A DNA stretch of 64,000 bases from Amphiduros pacificus. Taxonomy: Eukaryota; Annelida; Polychaeta; Phyllodocida; Hesionidae. This document shows, piece after piece, positions 32,147 to 45,129 of this stretch (positions within the stretch are counted from its first letter, which is position 1; each line of letters starts with the position of its first letter). The DNA is taken from contig OX439010.1 of assembly GCA_949316495.1 (NCBI GenBank), positions 14,485,309 through 14,549,308 on the forward strand, given 5' to 3'. The translations under genes were made by a program, and so were the position numbers. The notes beneath the pieces are model-generated. The model was given only the letters and a program-made list of their open reading frames with translations, searched no databases and was not told the DNA's origin.

Positions 32147-34190
32147 TTTCATTTGTACTATTTGAGCTTGATACTGAAATTTTGTATAGAGCATTCTTAT
32201 GTGAGCTTGTAATAGCATTAAAATGTTGTTTTTATTAATAGATTGATGCTTTATTCATCATGTTTATTGATGTCCTCTATCAAAGGAAATGTAAGAGGTT
32301 CCACAGCACATGCATAATAAAGTGCAACCTTTGGTTTTCCTTGGAGTCTTTGTTATTTTTTCATTTCTTCCTTGTTAGATATAGCATTCCTCTCATGTAT
32401 ACATGTCAGGAGAATATACTGGGTCAATCATATGCCCTTTGTTTTCTAAATTGCACAGGCAGTACCTTGATTGCTTGATGAATTGGTGCCACATTGTTCC
32501 TCAAGTGAAATTGTGTTTGAGAAGGATATTTTCACATTTTAAAGTAGATATCAGACACTTTCAAACGGATATTTGCGAAGCTTTACTCACCAGTATATGT
32601 AAAGCATCAAAATAAACAGAGGTCTCTCAGAAATAAAACTATTGATGGATGGACATCTTCATGTTTGAAAGAGTGTCTGGTGTGATGAAGAGAATAATCA
32701 CAAGAATGTTGGCCTGGACTTGCACAGGAGGTATGTGGAGTAATTGGAGAAAAGTGAAATGTAAAGAATGGAATTCATTATGTAGATTCAAATAAAGAGT
32801 AAATATGAAATAGGGAACTTGAATCCATGCTTAATCAATGATACTAGTAAATCCATGAAAGTGCCCAGATAATTTAATATATTTAAAAAATCATGAATCG
32901 ATCAAGTAAATTGACATTGAGTATATATGAGGTCATAGTCACAAGTGTATTAAGAATTTCTAACACATTTTAGTGATGAATTGGATTTTTATGATTGGAA
33001 TATAATAAATGAGAATCCAGAATTTAATAGCATAGATAAGTTACATCATTTAGTACAGTAAAGACTCTAACAACCAGCACATTAGTTTATCCTCTACCAA
33101 GTTTCTCTTTTGAGAACACACATCATGACCCCTCAGACGACAAGGATCTGAGACTCTAGCAAAGTGACAATATCAGAGCTTCCAATACTATCAGCGAAAC
33201 TATCAGGGAAATGGCTGGCTTGGGGAGAGTGGCATACCAGGGCGAAGATGGAATGGGCATCTGGAGACTGATTTGTACGTACCATCACCAACAATTAATC
33301 TGACTCTTTTGTACTCTCACATAAGCATATCACACAAGAATAAAGAGTCTTTGATGAACCAATGAAAAACAACTAAAAATTAGATTTACATCTGTCTTAA
33401 TTAGATTGACATACATTCAAACCTCTTCCCAGTCAAGTTCTAACATTTTCTCTTTTTGAAAATAGTACAGAACTGAATATGAGCGCATATACCCATCTGC
33501 GTTATGTTATTAACTTTATAATCATGAAATATCATTTATGTCATACAACTGTCAAAATAATATATTAAGGACATAATAATGGCAATATGATTTGTTTAAT
33601 AATTAAGTAAAATAATTAGATATATTTGAAAGTACAAATTGAAGCAATCCCCATTTTATGTACATTCTATAGTACATCCATTTTTTCCAGTAAATGATTA
33701 AAACGAATATATATTGTCTTAAACCTTCGATGTAAAAGGTTTATAATATTTTTTCCTTTGTTTATTGATCAGGCCAAACAATCAAGATTTAACAAATTAA
33801 AAAGCCTGCCTCGTGGTTTAGGTTTACTGAAATATCTTTATGTAATCCTAACAATGCAATAGAAAGGTAGTTACTTTCTTAATGTACCTTTGGACAAAAG
33901 AGAAAGTCAGAGATGATATTTAGAAAACATTTTTGCATGCTTATGTTGCAGATTAAAAATCTGTATATAATGTAATTGTAACTGATGTTTCTCAGGGAAT
34001 CGGGGCAGGTGTGTATCTGGGTCACTGCGTAGAATAAGTGGCTATTCATGTTTCTTTTATGTGAACAGCCATTCTGGCCTGTTATATTGTATGAAATATC
34101 TCACCAAGTAATATTGAATCAATGAATTTCATGCGGGGAAATGAATAAAAGCACTGCATTTGACCATTGCAATATTTTTATTTCATAACA
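32147..34190. other. intergenic, no gene seen
   Basis: AT-rich unique DNA with scattered short frames (32260-32478, 32403-32615). No domain, RNA or repeat recognised. Confidence 0.35.
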
Positions 34191-34195
34191 TACAT

Positions 34196-34345
34196 GTTAT
34201 TTAGCATGTGCTAGTAAAATAGGGTGTTATTTAATGGCAAGGTAGTTTAATGGGTCTCCAGTTTTTAGTTGTTATTTAGCATGTGCTAGTTAAATAAGGT
34301 TTTATTTCATGGCAAGGTAGTTTAATGGGTCTCCAGTTTTTAGTT
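34196..34345. repeat. 75-bp tandem duplication
   Basis: Two adjacent 75-bp copies beginning 'gttatttagcatgtgctagt' and ending 'gggtctccagtttttagtt', with a few changes. A recent local duplication. Confidence 0.9.
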
Positions 34346-34670
34346 GTGAATGTATTAAATAATATGAGTCTGAAATTAGATGGCCATTCTATTATACCAG
34401 TCCATTTTCAAACCAAGAGCCCCCAAAGGAAATTATGTCATGTTGCTATATTCTGAATAATCACAGTACATCATATGGATGTAGGTGTCCATATAATAAT
34501 AATTTTCATATTTCAGGTGAAATGATGACAGTCATTATTTCAAGATTCACCATCTTTTCCTCCATTAATAAATAGATATTATTATAGTTATATGCTATGT
34601 GTCAACAATATTTTTTATCTTATTCTACAATGTGTGGAGTTCAATTGTAGACATTTTATTACTTCTCTCA

Positions 34671-34996
34671 TGTAATCATAATTCTGTTTGTTTGTTTGGA
34701 GGTTTGCATCATTTTCAACATAATTTCAGTCATTTTGTGACGAGACCTGCTTGTAGCAGATAGAGTGCTGCCTCACTGAATTGGCATGTCTCAGGTCCTT
34801 GATGTGACAACCCACCCGGTCATAGATTTACTAGGACATATCATACATTTCATATGTGAAAATGTATCATGAATTCAATCTAGGCATGGCCAGGGATTGA
34901 ACCCACAGCCCTTAGATCACCACAGAGGACCTGGTGCTAATGAGCTGGCGCTCTGACCAACTTATCCATGGCCTGTGGCCCCGTGTAATCATTAAT
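34671..34996 (-). mobile_element. SINE family A, minus strand, with target duplication
   Basis: Tail 'tgtttgtttgtttgga' at left, then 'gacgagacctgcttgtagca', 'gattgaacccacagcc' (B box), 'gctggcgctctgaccaactt' (A box) and 'ggcctgtggcc'. Flanks 'tgtaatcataatt' and 'tgtaatcattaat' form an approximate target duplication. Confidence 0.88.
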
Positions 34997-35552
34997 GCCA
35001 ATATAATATAACAGAATGAGTTGCACAATAAATGTTGAATAGTATTGTATTGAAATAATAACATGCTGATCTGATGGACTGAATACTTGGTGCAGGGCTA
35101 TATATAGATGTGTAATAAGGATTTATGAACTATTATAACATAACGTGTTTTTCCTTTAAGACAACATACCTGACAAAAAGAGGAATGTTTCAGGTCAGGG
35201 AACCAGCGGTAGAGATTGAGAATATGAACTGGCATCCTGCTGAGAACACTTTCTTGCTGAGATTAGTCTTCAGATTAGTGGGGCAGACCTGACAGATTTG
35301 GAACTATTGCATTGCACTGAATATATTCATACATGCTCATGGTTGGCCTCATGGTCAGTTTAAATCCATGATAAACTATTAGGCTATAGTTTCCTTGTAA
35401 ACATGTCTCAGCTCAAATAGAATTGAATATGAAGATGAAAAAACCTATTCAATTTTATATGTTCTGACATGATTAGAGCTCAAACATTACCCCAATATGA
35501 AGATTTCATATTTGTTTCTTGTTTTCTGTGTTTGCAAAAGATAATAAATAAA

Positions 35553-35621
35553 TGAATGAATGAATGAATTAACAAACAAACAAACAAACAAACAACAAAC
35601 AAACAAATAAATAAATAAATT
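35553..35621. repeat. (aatg)n / (caaa)n / (aata)n microsatellite
   Basis: Compound tetranucleotide tract. The matching place in the 54.2-kb copy has only a T run and 'aattaattaaatt', so the expansion postdates the segment duplication. Confidence 0.9.
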
Positions 35622-35872
35622 CCCTCTGTAAAAAAGATAACTGAGTTCTTCTGCTGTGCATATTGCTGAATTAGAACACCAATATAAAGATTTCATATTT
35701 TTTCTGGTATCAAATCATTTCTATTATTTTATACTCTTCTACATTTGTAATAAACAAATCAATTCATGTTTCTATGAGTGATATGACTGGGAAGTGCATA
35801 TCACTCATACAGAACCCCAATATGAAGGTTTCACCTTCAGGATGAAAATAGTAATTTTCCCAACAGGGAGTT

Positions 35873-36194
35873 AAACCCCGGACATGGCCATGGCCAGCTT
35901 ACTAGCACCAGTTCCTCTGTGGTGATCTAAAGGTTGTGAGTTCGATCCCCGGCTGTGCCAAGATTGAACTCATCATACGATTTCCCATATGAGCTGAGGC
36001 CAATGTCTCAAGGGTTAACCCGTTGTCCTTGTAAATCTGTGACTGGGTGGGTTGTCATGTCAAGGACCTGCGACATGACAGCACTGCTACATGGCAGCAC
36101 TATATCTGCTACAAGTAGGTCTCATAACGAAATGACTGAAATAATGTTGAAAGTGATGTAAAACCCCAAACAAACGAACAAACAAACCCCAGAC
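35873..36194 (+). mobile_element. SINE family A inserted into a tRNA-like sequence of segment copy 1
   Basis: Head partly replaced ('atggccatggccagctta'), body and tail intact. Flanks 'aaaccccggac' (35873-35883) and 'aaaccccagac' (36184-36194) form an 11-bp target duplication with one mismatch. The other copy reads uninterrupted 'gaaccccggacctttagc' near 54464, which is the empty site. Confidence 0.92.
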
Positions 36195-36250
36195 CTTTAG
36201 CATAGAAAACAGACATTTTAACCACTGAGCTACATATCACCCCATGGCGG
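36184..36250 (-). mobile_element. tRNA-like SINE C head (interrupted)
   Basis: Minus strand 'tatgtagctcagtggttaaa' (A box) to 'tatgctaaaggtctggggtt' (B box side); the other half lies left of the SINE A insertion at 35.87 kb. Related heads occur at 36.60, 42.36, 54.47 and 54.92 kb. Confidence 0.75.
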
Positions 36251-36589
36251 CGTTGTATAAAGTTTGGGGTCACAGCATTGTATACAAATTGAAATTTACT
36301 CAATTAAGTTACAGTTCCTTTGCTCATGTATCATTGCTCAAAATAAACCAAAATATGTTGATACCATCTTTGTTTTCTGTGTAAAGACATTTTATCTATC
36401 TATTTTATTTTTATATATTTTCCATTTGCAAAAGAAATGATCAAAAAAATTATATGTTCTGATTTTCACATTGCTCAAATAAGATCCCAACATGAAGATT
36501 GCACCTTTGTTTTTTGCATTAAGTCATTTTTTGTTATTCTTTATGCAAATGCAAAAAATAATTCTATATCATGTTGTGATGTGTCGAGA

Positions 36590-36655
36590 TATTATGAAAC
36601 CCAGACCTTTAGCATGGGAGACAGATGTCTTACCCACTGAGCCATATTTAAAGGT
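36590..36655 (-). mobile_element. tRNA-like SINE C head
   Basis: Minus strand 'atatggctcagtgggtaaga' then 'catctgtctcccatgctaaa' and 'ggtctgggtttcat'. Part of the 2-kb segment; counterpart at 54.90-54.96 kb. Confidence 0.7.
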
Positions 36656-37140
36656 ATGATTTGACCTCCTCACTGGTTAATCACAAAAGTAGTCAACATC
36701 TTTATTAGTCATCAACTGAAATCTTCTGAAAATATGCTTGTCTAAGATGATATCAAAAGTAATGGAAAGAGATCATGTAGATATCTATAACTCATGTCTC
36801 ATTTGAATCTGAGAAACCATTTTTAGTTGATTCTCTGTAAGTAGGTATATATGGTTAGCATGTGATTTTTTATATTGAATGTGAGGTGTGTCATATAATG
36901 TCCAGACACATTTTATATATATAACTTGAACTCATAAAACAGAAGGAGTGGTGCATATTTTTCTGCAGAAGTCATATTGAAAGTAGTCTGGTAGGATGTT
37001 AGTTTCATAGGGAGTTAATGTGTTGATATGTACTCCATGAGTTCACTCAAAGCAGAAATCAAGATGGCCGAATGCTGGTTGAGAATGTGCTCGATTTCTC
37101 TCAAGGGAAGTACACGTCATGACATATAGTATCAGTACAG

Positions 37141-37540
37141 TCCATGTTTATGCTAAAATGTGGATTAAACAAAACTATTGAGTGACCAATCTTGCCATAA
37201 AGATGAATTGATGTAATAAGACCTTTGGGACACATGTTTTCTGATTTATTACATCAGTTCAATGTCACCCTAACTAGGAATAAATCAACTGCAAAATCTA
37301 CTGTGCAAAGAAAAGTTAGACTTTCACATATTTGTTTACATATTGCAGATTATTTTTCTGTGCTTTACTATGGAATGCATATGTATTTTGATTCTAACAT
37401 GTGCATTTTTCTCTGTTTTAGGTCAATCTTAACTCTTTCAAATTAAAAAAGTGCAACATATTTCGACATAAAGGGCTTATCACATTTTATTTATTTTTAC
37501 TTGGTTTACTACGTGACTATAATATATTTATACATATATT
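37141..37540. other. intergenic, no gene seen
   Basis: AT-rich; a 73-codon frame at 37225-37446 shows no recognisable protein. Confidence 0.35.
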
Positions 37541-37548
37541 ATACATAT

Positions 37549-37611
37549 ACAATACAATACAATACAATACAATACAATACAATACAATACAATACAATAC
37601 AATACAATATT
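37549..37611. repeat. (AATAC)n microsatellite
   Basis: About a dozen pentanucleotide units directly before a long TA tract. Confidence 0.95.
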
Positions 37612-37671
37612 GTGATATTTACAATTGGGTGTCATAAGTTGTATTATGTATCATATGTTGTATACATGTTG

Positions 37672-37673
<2 letters not shown>

Positions 37674-37746
<73 letters not shown>

Positions 37747-37753
37747 TATATAT

Positions 37754-37848
<95 letters not shown>

Positions 37849-37850
37849 GA
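37674..37850. repeat. long (TA)n tract
   Basis: About 175 bp of TA with three short 'aaa/ttt' interruptions. Self-complementary; could extrude cruciforms. Exact length in assemblies is unreliable. Confidence 0.97.
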
Positions 37851-38860
37851 ACATGTACATATTCCTTATATGATAGGCAATGGGCAAGCATCATATTATC
37901 ATAATAGAACATTATTTTAAGTCTTTTGAAAGTGAACAACACATTATTACTAAAAGGACATTAGGGTTTTGCAATATAAATACAATCATGTTAGTATCTG
38001 ATTCCTTTGAGACTAGCTCCATTATAATATATACCATATCAATATACTATATTAATGAAATAATTAGGCGTGTAAAACATTATTAAGAATTTGAGTTGTA
38101 TAACTGCCAATCCTGCTAGATGTGGTGTTTTGCATCTTAATTGGATCACATAAATATAATGTATTTTGCATTTTTATCACACATCCATGGTACATTTAGC
38201 ATGGTGTTTCCCATTGCCCTAGTTTCACCATGACCAGCTATATATATACAATAATATATGCATATCTATAATAAGAGCTGTATGGTTTTTATCATATTGA
38301 TCGTTGTTAATAAAAGGACTGTCACATATTTGGTTGATTTGATATCGATAACATCTACAATATATTTATATACATGCATTGGTGAATCTGAAAAGATAAA
38401 TATGGAAGAAGGTGCAATCAACCGAACAAATATTTAATGCATTTCAATATGTGTAAATATCAACCAGAAAATAAATATACCAGTGAAAATATGTGGATCT
38501 AAGCCTTTAAAAATATAAGTTATTTTGCTTGTATTTTTATGAATTGGGTCAACACGTTTGTCAATCACATTTCCGTTTCGATTCAAGGCGAGATTGGCGT
38601 TTTGAATGGAGTGAAGCACAGCATGGTGGTATGTCTCTATAGATCTGTGTGATTGCCTATGGAATAGAATGTACATTACAGCACTGGAATGAAGATGGCG
38701 CTGGAGTGAAGAAAATAAACCTGCAGAATAAATCCTACCAAATAATACAGCAAAATTGTGAAAATCTAATGTACAAAAATAATGATATATTGCAATTGAT
38801 TTCTTCTTAAATCTCTAATTAATTTAATGTACTCAATCTCACAATTTTATAAGGTAACTA
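37851..38860. other. intergenic, no gene seen
   Basis: AT-rich unique DNA; an 80-codon minus-strand frame (38434-38676) has no known match. Confidence 0.35.
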
Positions 38861-38868
38861 TCTATATA

Positions 38869-38942
38869 GATAACAAGAAAACAAGGTTATATAAGAAGAG
38901 TACGGATAACAAGAAAACAAGGTTATATAAGAAGAGTACGGC
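38869..38942. repeat. 36-bp tandem duplication
   Basis: Two perfect copies of 'gataacaagaaaacaaggtt' + 'atataagaagagtacg'; recent. Confidence 0.92.
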
Positions 38943-40527
38943 AAGCCTACTGTCTTAATTCACTGCAGTACAAAAATATTTCACCTCAAATAATAGTATG
39001 CATTAAACAGCTACCGCAATGGAAACCATTGACGCAAAGGACCTGGGTTGATAATTACGGCCAAAGATGATTACATTTCTTTAAAAGCAGACCCCTTCTC
39101 CGGCCCCAATATTCCTCATATCTTATGAATCAATCATGCCTTCCCTTGAGCCAGGACTGGGCTATATGTCGTTGCTTCCTGACAGCAAAATTCCACTATC
39201 GGATGTTGCCATGGAAACGGTTTCCTAAAATGCCCCAGGATGTAGAAAATCGATATAAAAAGAATCCCAAGTGAGTAAATGAATACTGTAGCTGGTGCAG
39301 CTGACAAGCTCTTTCTACCAGTGCCTTAGGGAATAGTCAATACGCTACATTGTATATTCTATGGTGGCCCTTTCTAACCAACACAATATTTCCCAATGGA
39401 AATTAGATAACATCGTCAAGAGAAAATCTCAAGATTTCTGCTTTCAGTGAGGTCTTAATGTCGAGATCAGCTTTTTGGTTTTTGGTTAACAGTCAAATAA
39501 GTCTCAGATATTTCCATACATTCTTCTTTATCGATGTCTCTATGAGACTGGATGTTACGTCCTGTTCAAAATAAGTCATATATGGGGCAGAATAATGCAT
39601 TATTATATTAAATAACACATCCTTCCACAGACTAATAGGATGTTATGTCTATGAATATTTTATAGGTATCCGGGACCTACCATTATATTAACCAAAATAG
39701 GCTTTTGTGCAGATATTTTAAAGCAGTCACTCAGATGGATAAAAATATTGTTTAAGATTAAATGCTCTCTCTGAGCTTATTATCAGGATGGCTGGAGTCC
39801 ACAAAGCAATACATGGAAGAGCCACAGATCAAAGGAATAGGCTTTTGTAGTCAGGCCATAGAATGCTACTGTCTCGCAGTTATAACACAAAGGCTTCCCC
39901 TTTAAAGTGGGGTTATATACAAGGTTGATTGAAATCCAAATGCTTTACCATCATTGCCTGTGCACAATGAGTATCATGCCAGGGCTCTCCATAAAGATAA
40001 ATGATTCCTCCATGCATTGTTTGCCAAACCGTGAGACTAGGTGCTAGCCAATATTACTGATCAAATTCTGATGTGAATATCGAGTGTGAAAAGCTTCGCT
40101 CTTGTCTAGGAATTGTGTGGAAATAGACAGGAAGAGATGTTTTATTATTTCAAATATTGAATACCTTTGATATATTTTACCACACATAAGTGACTGGTAT
40201 TCTGTGTGCACCTTTGTATCATTTTCACAAAATCTAAAATATATATTTTAGATTTTTAGCATGCTTATGGATATTGATTTTATTGTATCTTAAATTTGGT
40301 TTGTTTATGACGCCAAATGTTTGGTATTTGAGTGAATAATTGTGAATAAATTTATAAAAAATTATACATTTAGCAAGATCGTGATATTTTTAATCGAATT
40401 ATAGAAAGTAGAGAGCATTTGGATTATTTTGACGGTTTGGCTCATTAAGAACATCCAAATTGACAGCGTTGAGAACATGGTGATCACAAATTCAACCAGT
40501 TAGTCAATAACTAATTCCACAAAATAC
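38943..40527. other. intergenic with one X-box-like site
   Basis: At 39205-39218 GTTGCCATGGAAAC is close to the palindromic RFX X-box (GTTGCCATGGCAAC, one mismatch). 39000-39300 is GC-richer than its surroundings. No exon was recognised. Confidence 0.35.
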
Positions 40528-41108
40528 TCCATCCCCATGAAGACCATACCAAAATGTCATACTGAAAGACCATACTAAATTGTCATATCTAAACATCATA
40601 CTATAACACCATATTAAAAGATCTGAAAGATCATCACTATACTAAGAGACGATACTGAAAGGCCATGCTAAAACACCATACCTGAAGACCATGCCAAAGC
40701 GCCATACTGAAAGACCATGCTAAAACACCATACTGAAAGACCATGCTAAAACACCATACTGAAAGACCATGCTAAAACACCATACTGAAAGGCCATATCT
40801 TAACACCATACTATGACACGATACTAAAACACCATGCTTTAACACCATACTATAATACCTTGCTGAAAGATCATACCAAGAGACCATACTGAAAGACCTT
40901 CCTAAAACAACACATTGAAAGGCCATGTTAAAACACCATACTAAATTGCCATATCTAAATACCATACTATGACACGATACTAAAACACCATACTTTAACA
41001 CCATACTATAATACCTTGCTGAAAGATCATACCAAGAGACCATACTGAAAGACCTTGCTAAAACACCATACTAAAAGACCATGCTAAAACGAGATATTGA
41101 AAGGCCAA
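40528..41108. repeat. 13/26-bp minisatellite with 156-bp higher-order repeat
   Basis: Units of 13 bp ('accatactaaaac', 'accatgctgaaag') usually paired as 26 bp. The string 'ctatgacacgatactaaaac' at 40811 recurs at 40967, giving a 156-bp block repeat (12 units). A 107-codon minus-strand frame is a by-product. Confidence 0.93.
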
Positions 41109-42099
41109 TATGGCATACTAATTGATTTACTCATTGATTTGATAAAGATTATAATAAAAATATCCAGTGCAACAATAAAGAATTCTTTATAATACAAAGT
41201 TCAAGATGTAATGGGAAACCATAACATATCAATAATATTTTCCAGGAAAGGTATAATTAAACATATTTTACCAGTATTCTGGTGTAAAATATGACTCAAG
41301 CCAAAAGCTGCTCTCTCTGCATATGGAGTGTTCGTGCCCCTCAATCATCATTATGTTGTGTGGCAGGCTGGGTATTATCTGGTAACCATTTTCAGTAGGC
41401 AATTTGAAGTAGATTCAATTTGTTTCCTGAAAAAATCTCCACGGTTGCCAGGCAACCTGATCGAACAGCCCAAACGAGGCCGCAAATTGGAAAAAAACAC
41501 AACCTGAGCTTTAATGGATTTTTTCGCTGTGTGTAAGACAGGAATCGATGGGAAACTGACGGCGAATGATGAGTTATAAGATGGGGCCAATTTTCAGTAA
41601 ATTCCAAAATTGACAATATTTTCGCGATCCATTTTCCCTGGTTATCAGTGCAATATAAAATGTAGTCGATTTCATTGAATATCTGATACAGTAAATTCCA
41701 AATGTATCTGTCTCTGAGGTTGCTTTGTCACTTTGATTTTCTTTGTTAGAATCACGTCGGACAGTGTATGTACCAGATACAAAGCAGATTTGAAAAGAAT
41801 GCAACTATTGCTGATTTTGTTGTTCAATTATTTTATTGACCGTTAAATGGAAAGAGATATTGTCACCACTACATGTGAAACTTTATTATGACAATGTAGG
41901 ATGGAGAACAGTTCAAGTACATTTTAAAACAAAATAAACATGTCTCTATACATATATTGCAGAACATAAAACATTTTGCAAAACCTGATTACAATATAAT
42001 GTTTAGCAAAGCTAATTATTGATTATTTTACCAGCAGTCACCTCTTATTTCGCAGATATATGTATTCATTTTTTTATATTTCTTTTCTCTTTTGTTGTT
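41109..42099. other. intergenic with a perfect X-box
   Basis: GTTGCCAGGCAAC at 41444-41456 is a perfect inverted RFX-type X-box with 1-bp spacing. Overlapping minus-strand frames at 41375-41804 have no recognised domain. Confidence 0.4.
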
Positions 42100-42104
42100 T
42101 ACTC

Positions 42105-42408
42105 AGCACTTGATCTGAAACATTTGATTTGATCTGATTGTATTAACGACTTTTTCAGCGCTGTTGAGCCTGTCACCGAGACTCAATGCCCAACTCTTTT
42201 CAAAGAGTGACTGGGGATCTTTCTTTTGCATTATCACAAGGACATGACAACATAAAGCATGGCCTGTCATGGACTGACTGGAATGGTAAGCAACGTGCAG
42301 ATATCCACCTTGCAACTTGACCAAAGTATTTGTCCCAACTTAGATTCAAACCCAAGACCTTTAGCATGTGAGACAGACACCTCACCAAGTGAGCCACTTT
42401 CCACCCCT
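42105..42408 (-). mobile_element. tRNA-derived SINE family C, long copy
   Basis: Minus strand: 'aagtggctcacttggtgagg' (A box), 'tgtctgtctcacatgctaaa', 'ggtcttgggtttgaatc' (B box), then a body of about 230 bp with 'agtcagtccatgacaggcca'. The head matches those inside the 2-kb segment. End positions are approximate. Confidence 0.75.
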
Positions 42409-43290
42409 AAAACATTTGAATATAGGCATAGTTTTAATACTAAGCAGCAGCAATAGCTTTATTTGTTCAATTTGTCATGTTATTGATGCATGGGTAATCC
42501 GATGTTGTGTATTCATTAAACAAATTTCCAAATGAAATGTTTCTGCTGATACATATTTCCCATATTCTGTCATATTATTTCCTTATCGCCGTACGGTATA
42601 TTGAACATAATTCATGATTACATGATTACAATATATGCTAACTATTTTCGTTTTTCTCATTTAATCATAATGTTTTGAGTTTCGGTTCTCTGGTAGTTTT
42701 TTCACTGTTGCTTCACTCTTGTGATTTAGGATTAATTCTAAAAATATTATTTTTTCATTTATATATTATTTGTTCAGTTAGAAATATTGCTTGTTCATTC
42801 AAAAGTAGTGTTTGTTCATTTAGAAGTACTGTTTGAGCATGTATTTGTTTATCTCTGCTGCATATATTTGTCAATTACATGATTGTATAGTTTTACTAAT
42901 TACTTGTGGAGTTCATTAAGCCATAATGATATTTAAATTTAAATTCACTATTGTTTTCCTTTTACAGAATGTTATCTAGTCATTATTGGCAGGAGAAGGG
43001 TATCAACATCGATGTTATTGCTTTCTATAAGTGGGACCAAAACTCAATTACATCATTTTAATATTATGTTTTGACAAAAAAATAAGGATACTTATTATTC
43101 TTATGAATTATGTTCTTTGTTAGAAAATGCATCTCATCAGCTTCAGTGTGAAATGTATTCTTTATGAAAAAATAAACTTATTGACATCAATATGAAATAT
43201 GTGCTATTTTAGATTTATGAAGCAAAATATAATCTTGCAGGATAACGATAATGGTTGTTTATTATATATTTTTTGTTCTATATACACACT
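42409..43290. other. intergenic, no gene seen
   Basis: AT-rich. A loose repeat of 'ttgttcatttagaa(a/g)ta' occurs at 42770-42835; nothing else. Confidence 0.35.
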
Positions 43291-43292
<2 letters not shown>

Positions 43293-43350
<58 letters not shown>

Positions 43351-43384
43351 TGTGTGTGTGTGTATGCGTGTGTGTGTGTGTGTG
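43293..43384. repeat. (TA)n-(TG)n compound microsatellite
   Basis: About 55 bp of TA followed by TG with 'tatgcg' interruption. Confidence 0.95.
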
Positions 43385-45128
43385 AAATTAGAAATGATTG
43401 ATGTAAATACAAATACAAGTAAATACCCATTACCATTATTTCCTTATTAGAATAGGCTTATATAGCTTATACATCATGACACTATTTTTATGACAATATT
43501 TATTACCATGGTTACTATTTATTTAAAGAGAGGGAACTTATTTTCTTATCTATCCGTCCAGACCCTTAGGAGCTAGCTGACGAGACATTCTTGGGGACCT
43601 TCAACTGAGATGTGATGAGTCTGCTTACGTATTATGAAGGGCACTATTCGGTTATCATTGTCACTTTAAGCAGTTTTTTTCTGTCCTGTTCCTGTCATAA
43701 CACTTTCTATTGTTAAAGCTGAAATAACAACCACTTTGTGTGAACAGAAATGTGAGATTTGGATTTATGTCATGGTATCCAATTATCTGCATTTCATCAA
43801 GTATGGAAAATCACATCCTTGCTCATTTCCTGTTCCGGTTCCTGCATATTCTGAAAATAGACTTGATTTCGATTTTTATGCAAAATGGGGTTAGAGCATA
43901 TCAAAATGTTACATACTATCAATTTTTGTGTTTTGAAATATCCTAAATAGATTTTTTTTTAAAGATAATGGCTTATATTACTTTTTCAAATGATGAGCCA
44001 GTTTGCTAAGTCATGTTTTGTGTTTTTTTGTATGACTCTGCTGGAAAATGGATTGATCATATCAAGAGCAACACACTTGGCTTAATATCTGCGTAGAAAA
44101 TACACAAAAAACCAGCTTCAGCAGTGTTAGTATTGGCATTAGCACACCAGAAAGTATAACCCTAACTTTAGAAAGTATACAATCATTTCACTGTTTTCAG
44201 ATACTCCTTTTCAAGACGTATCATAGTTAAACATTGCAATATATGTTAGGTCTTGAGAGATGTTGAACCATTTGTCCACCAACTGACAGAATCTCTTAAT
44301 GCTTCCATATACTGGGTTCTATCACAGCTGATTTTTCTGCTGATAAATTATGTGTGAATGCTTTCTCGCCTATGCCCTATTCAACCTTTCCATCGCCCAG
44401 TCTGGTTCCATACCAAAAAATATCCTCTTGATGTTTGGTATATTCTCTTGAGCGAATATCACGTCATGGCCTATGAACATTGCAGTTGGTGGAATAGAAA
44501 TAGAAAGATGTCAATTAGCTTAGTTGAATGTTGAGGTTTATTTGTTTAATAATATGGCTTGTGTATTAAATTTGTGTCAACTCAACCTCGTATCAAAGAT
44601 GTAGTTTGCCTCATTGTGGAATATGCTAATAGTCAGTCACGATATTGTGTCGCCCCCACTTTAACTCATGACAGCAAGGACACAAACAACTGATCACCTC
44701 TGACTGGTAGGCCCTCAAATATGGCAAGTGTAACTGTATAACATATATCAAGTTTATACATAATCCTGTAGACCTACAAGGATTCCATTTACCTTTATCA
44801 TCTTAACCCTTGCTACACAGTCTTAATGTTTCAACTACAATCCAGTCCTGTAATGCGTCCAGGAAGAAAAATGTTAGACATGGGCATTAAAATCATTATT
44901 TTAGATTAAAACCTGGGCCATTATACACAAGTGGCAACAAATTTATTTTACATGAATACATCCTGGAAGAACCATCACCGACTATATCAATCTATGTATC
45001 GATTATTAAGAGCACCTGACATTTGTTTTGACATTACATATGTTCTTACATAACAGAAACTCAGAGAGACTGAATCAGTCTGGAAATATACATTTTCAAC
45101 ATCATTTTTATGCTTTTGTGGATGAATT
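43385..45128. other. intergenic, no gene seen
   Basis: Unique DNA; frame 43740-43946 has no recognisable protein. Confidence 0.35.
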
Positions 45129-45129
45129 T

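Larger units (their letters stand above)
35145..37140 (+). repeat. about 2-kb dispersed segment, copy 1 (pair with 53.54-55.84 kb)
   Basis: Shares long collinear stretches with 53540-55840: 'gacaaaaagaggaa', 'cattaccccaatatgaagat', 'ggacctttagcatagaa' (split here by a SINE), 'gtgtgtcatataatgtccag' and 'aaatcaagatggc'. Differences include an internal deletion near 35300-35375, expansion of (aatg)n/(caaa)n tracts at 35553-35621, and a SINE at 35884. Internally the segment is made of loosely repeated 150-170-bp modules ('cccaatatgaagatttcac', then a T-rich run, 'atttgcaaa', 'tatgttctga'). No coding sequence. Confidence 0.85.

Noticed and set aside
37674-37850. Replication origin or AT-rich regulatory element
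   Set aside because: A plain (TA)n microsatellite explains it; nothing else points to an origin.
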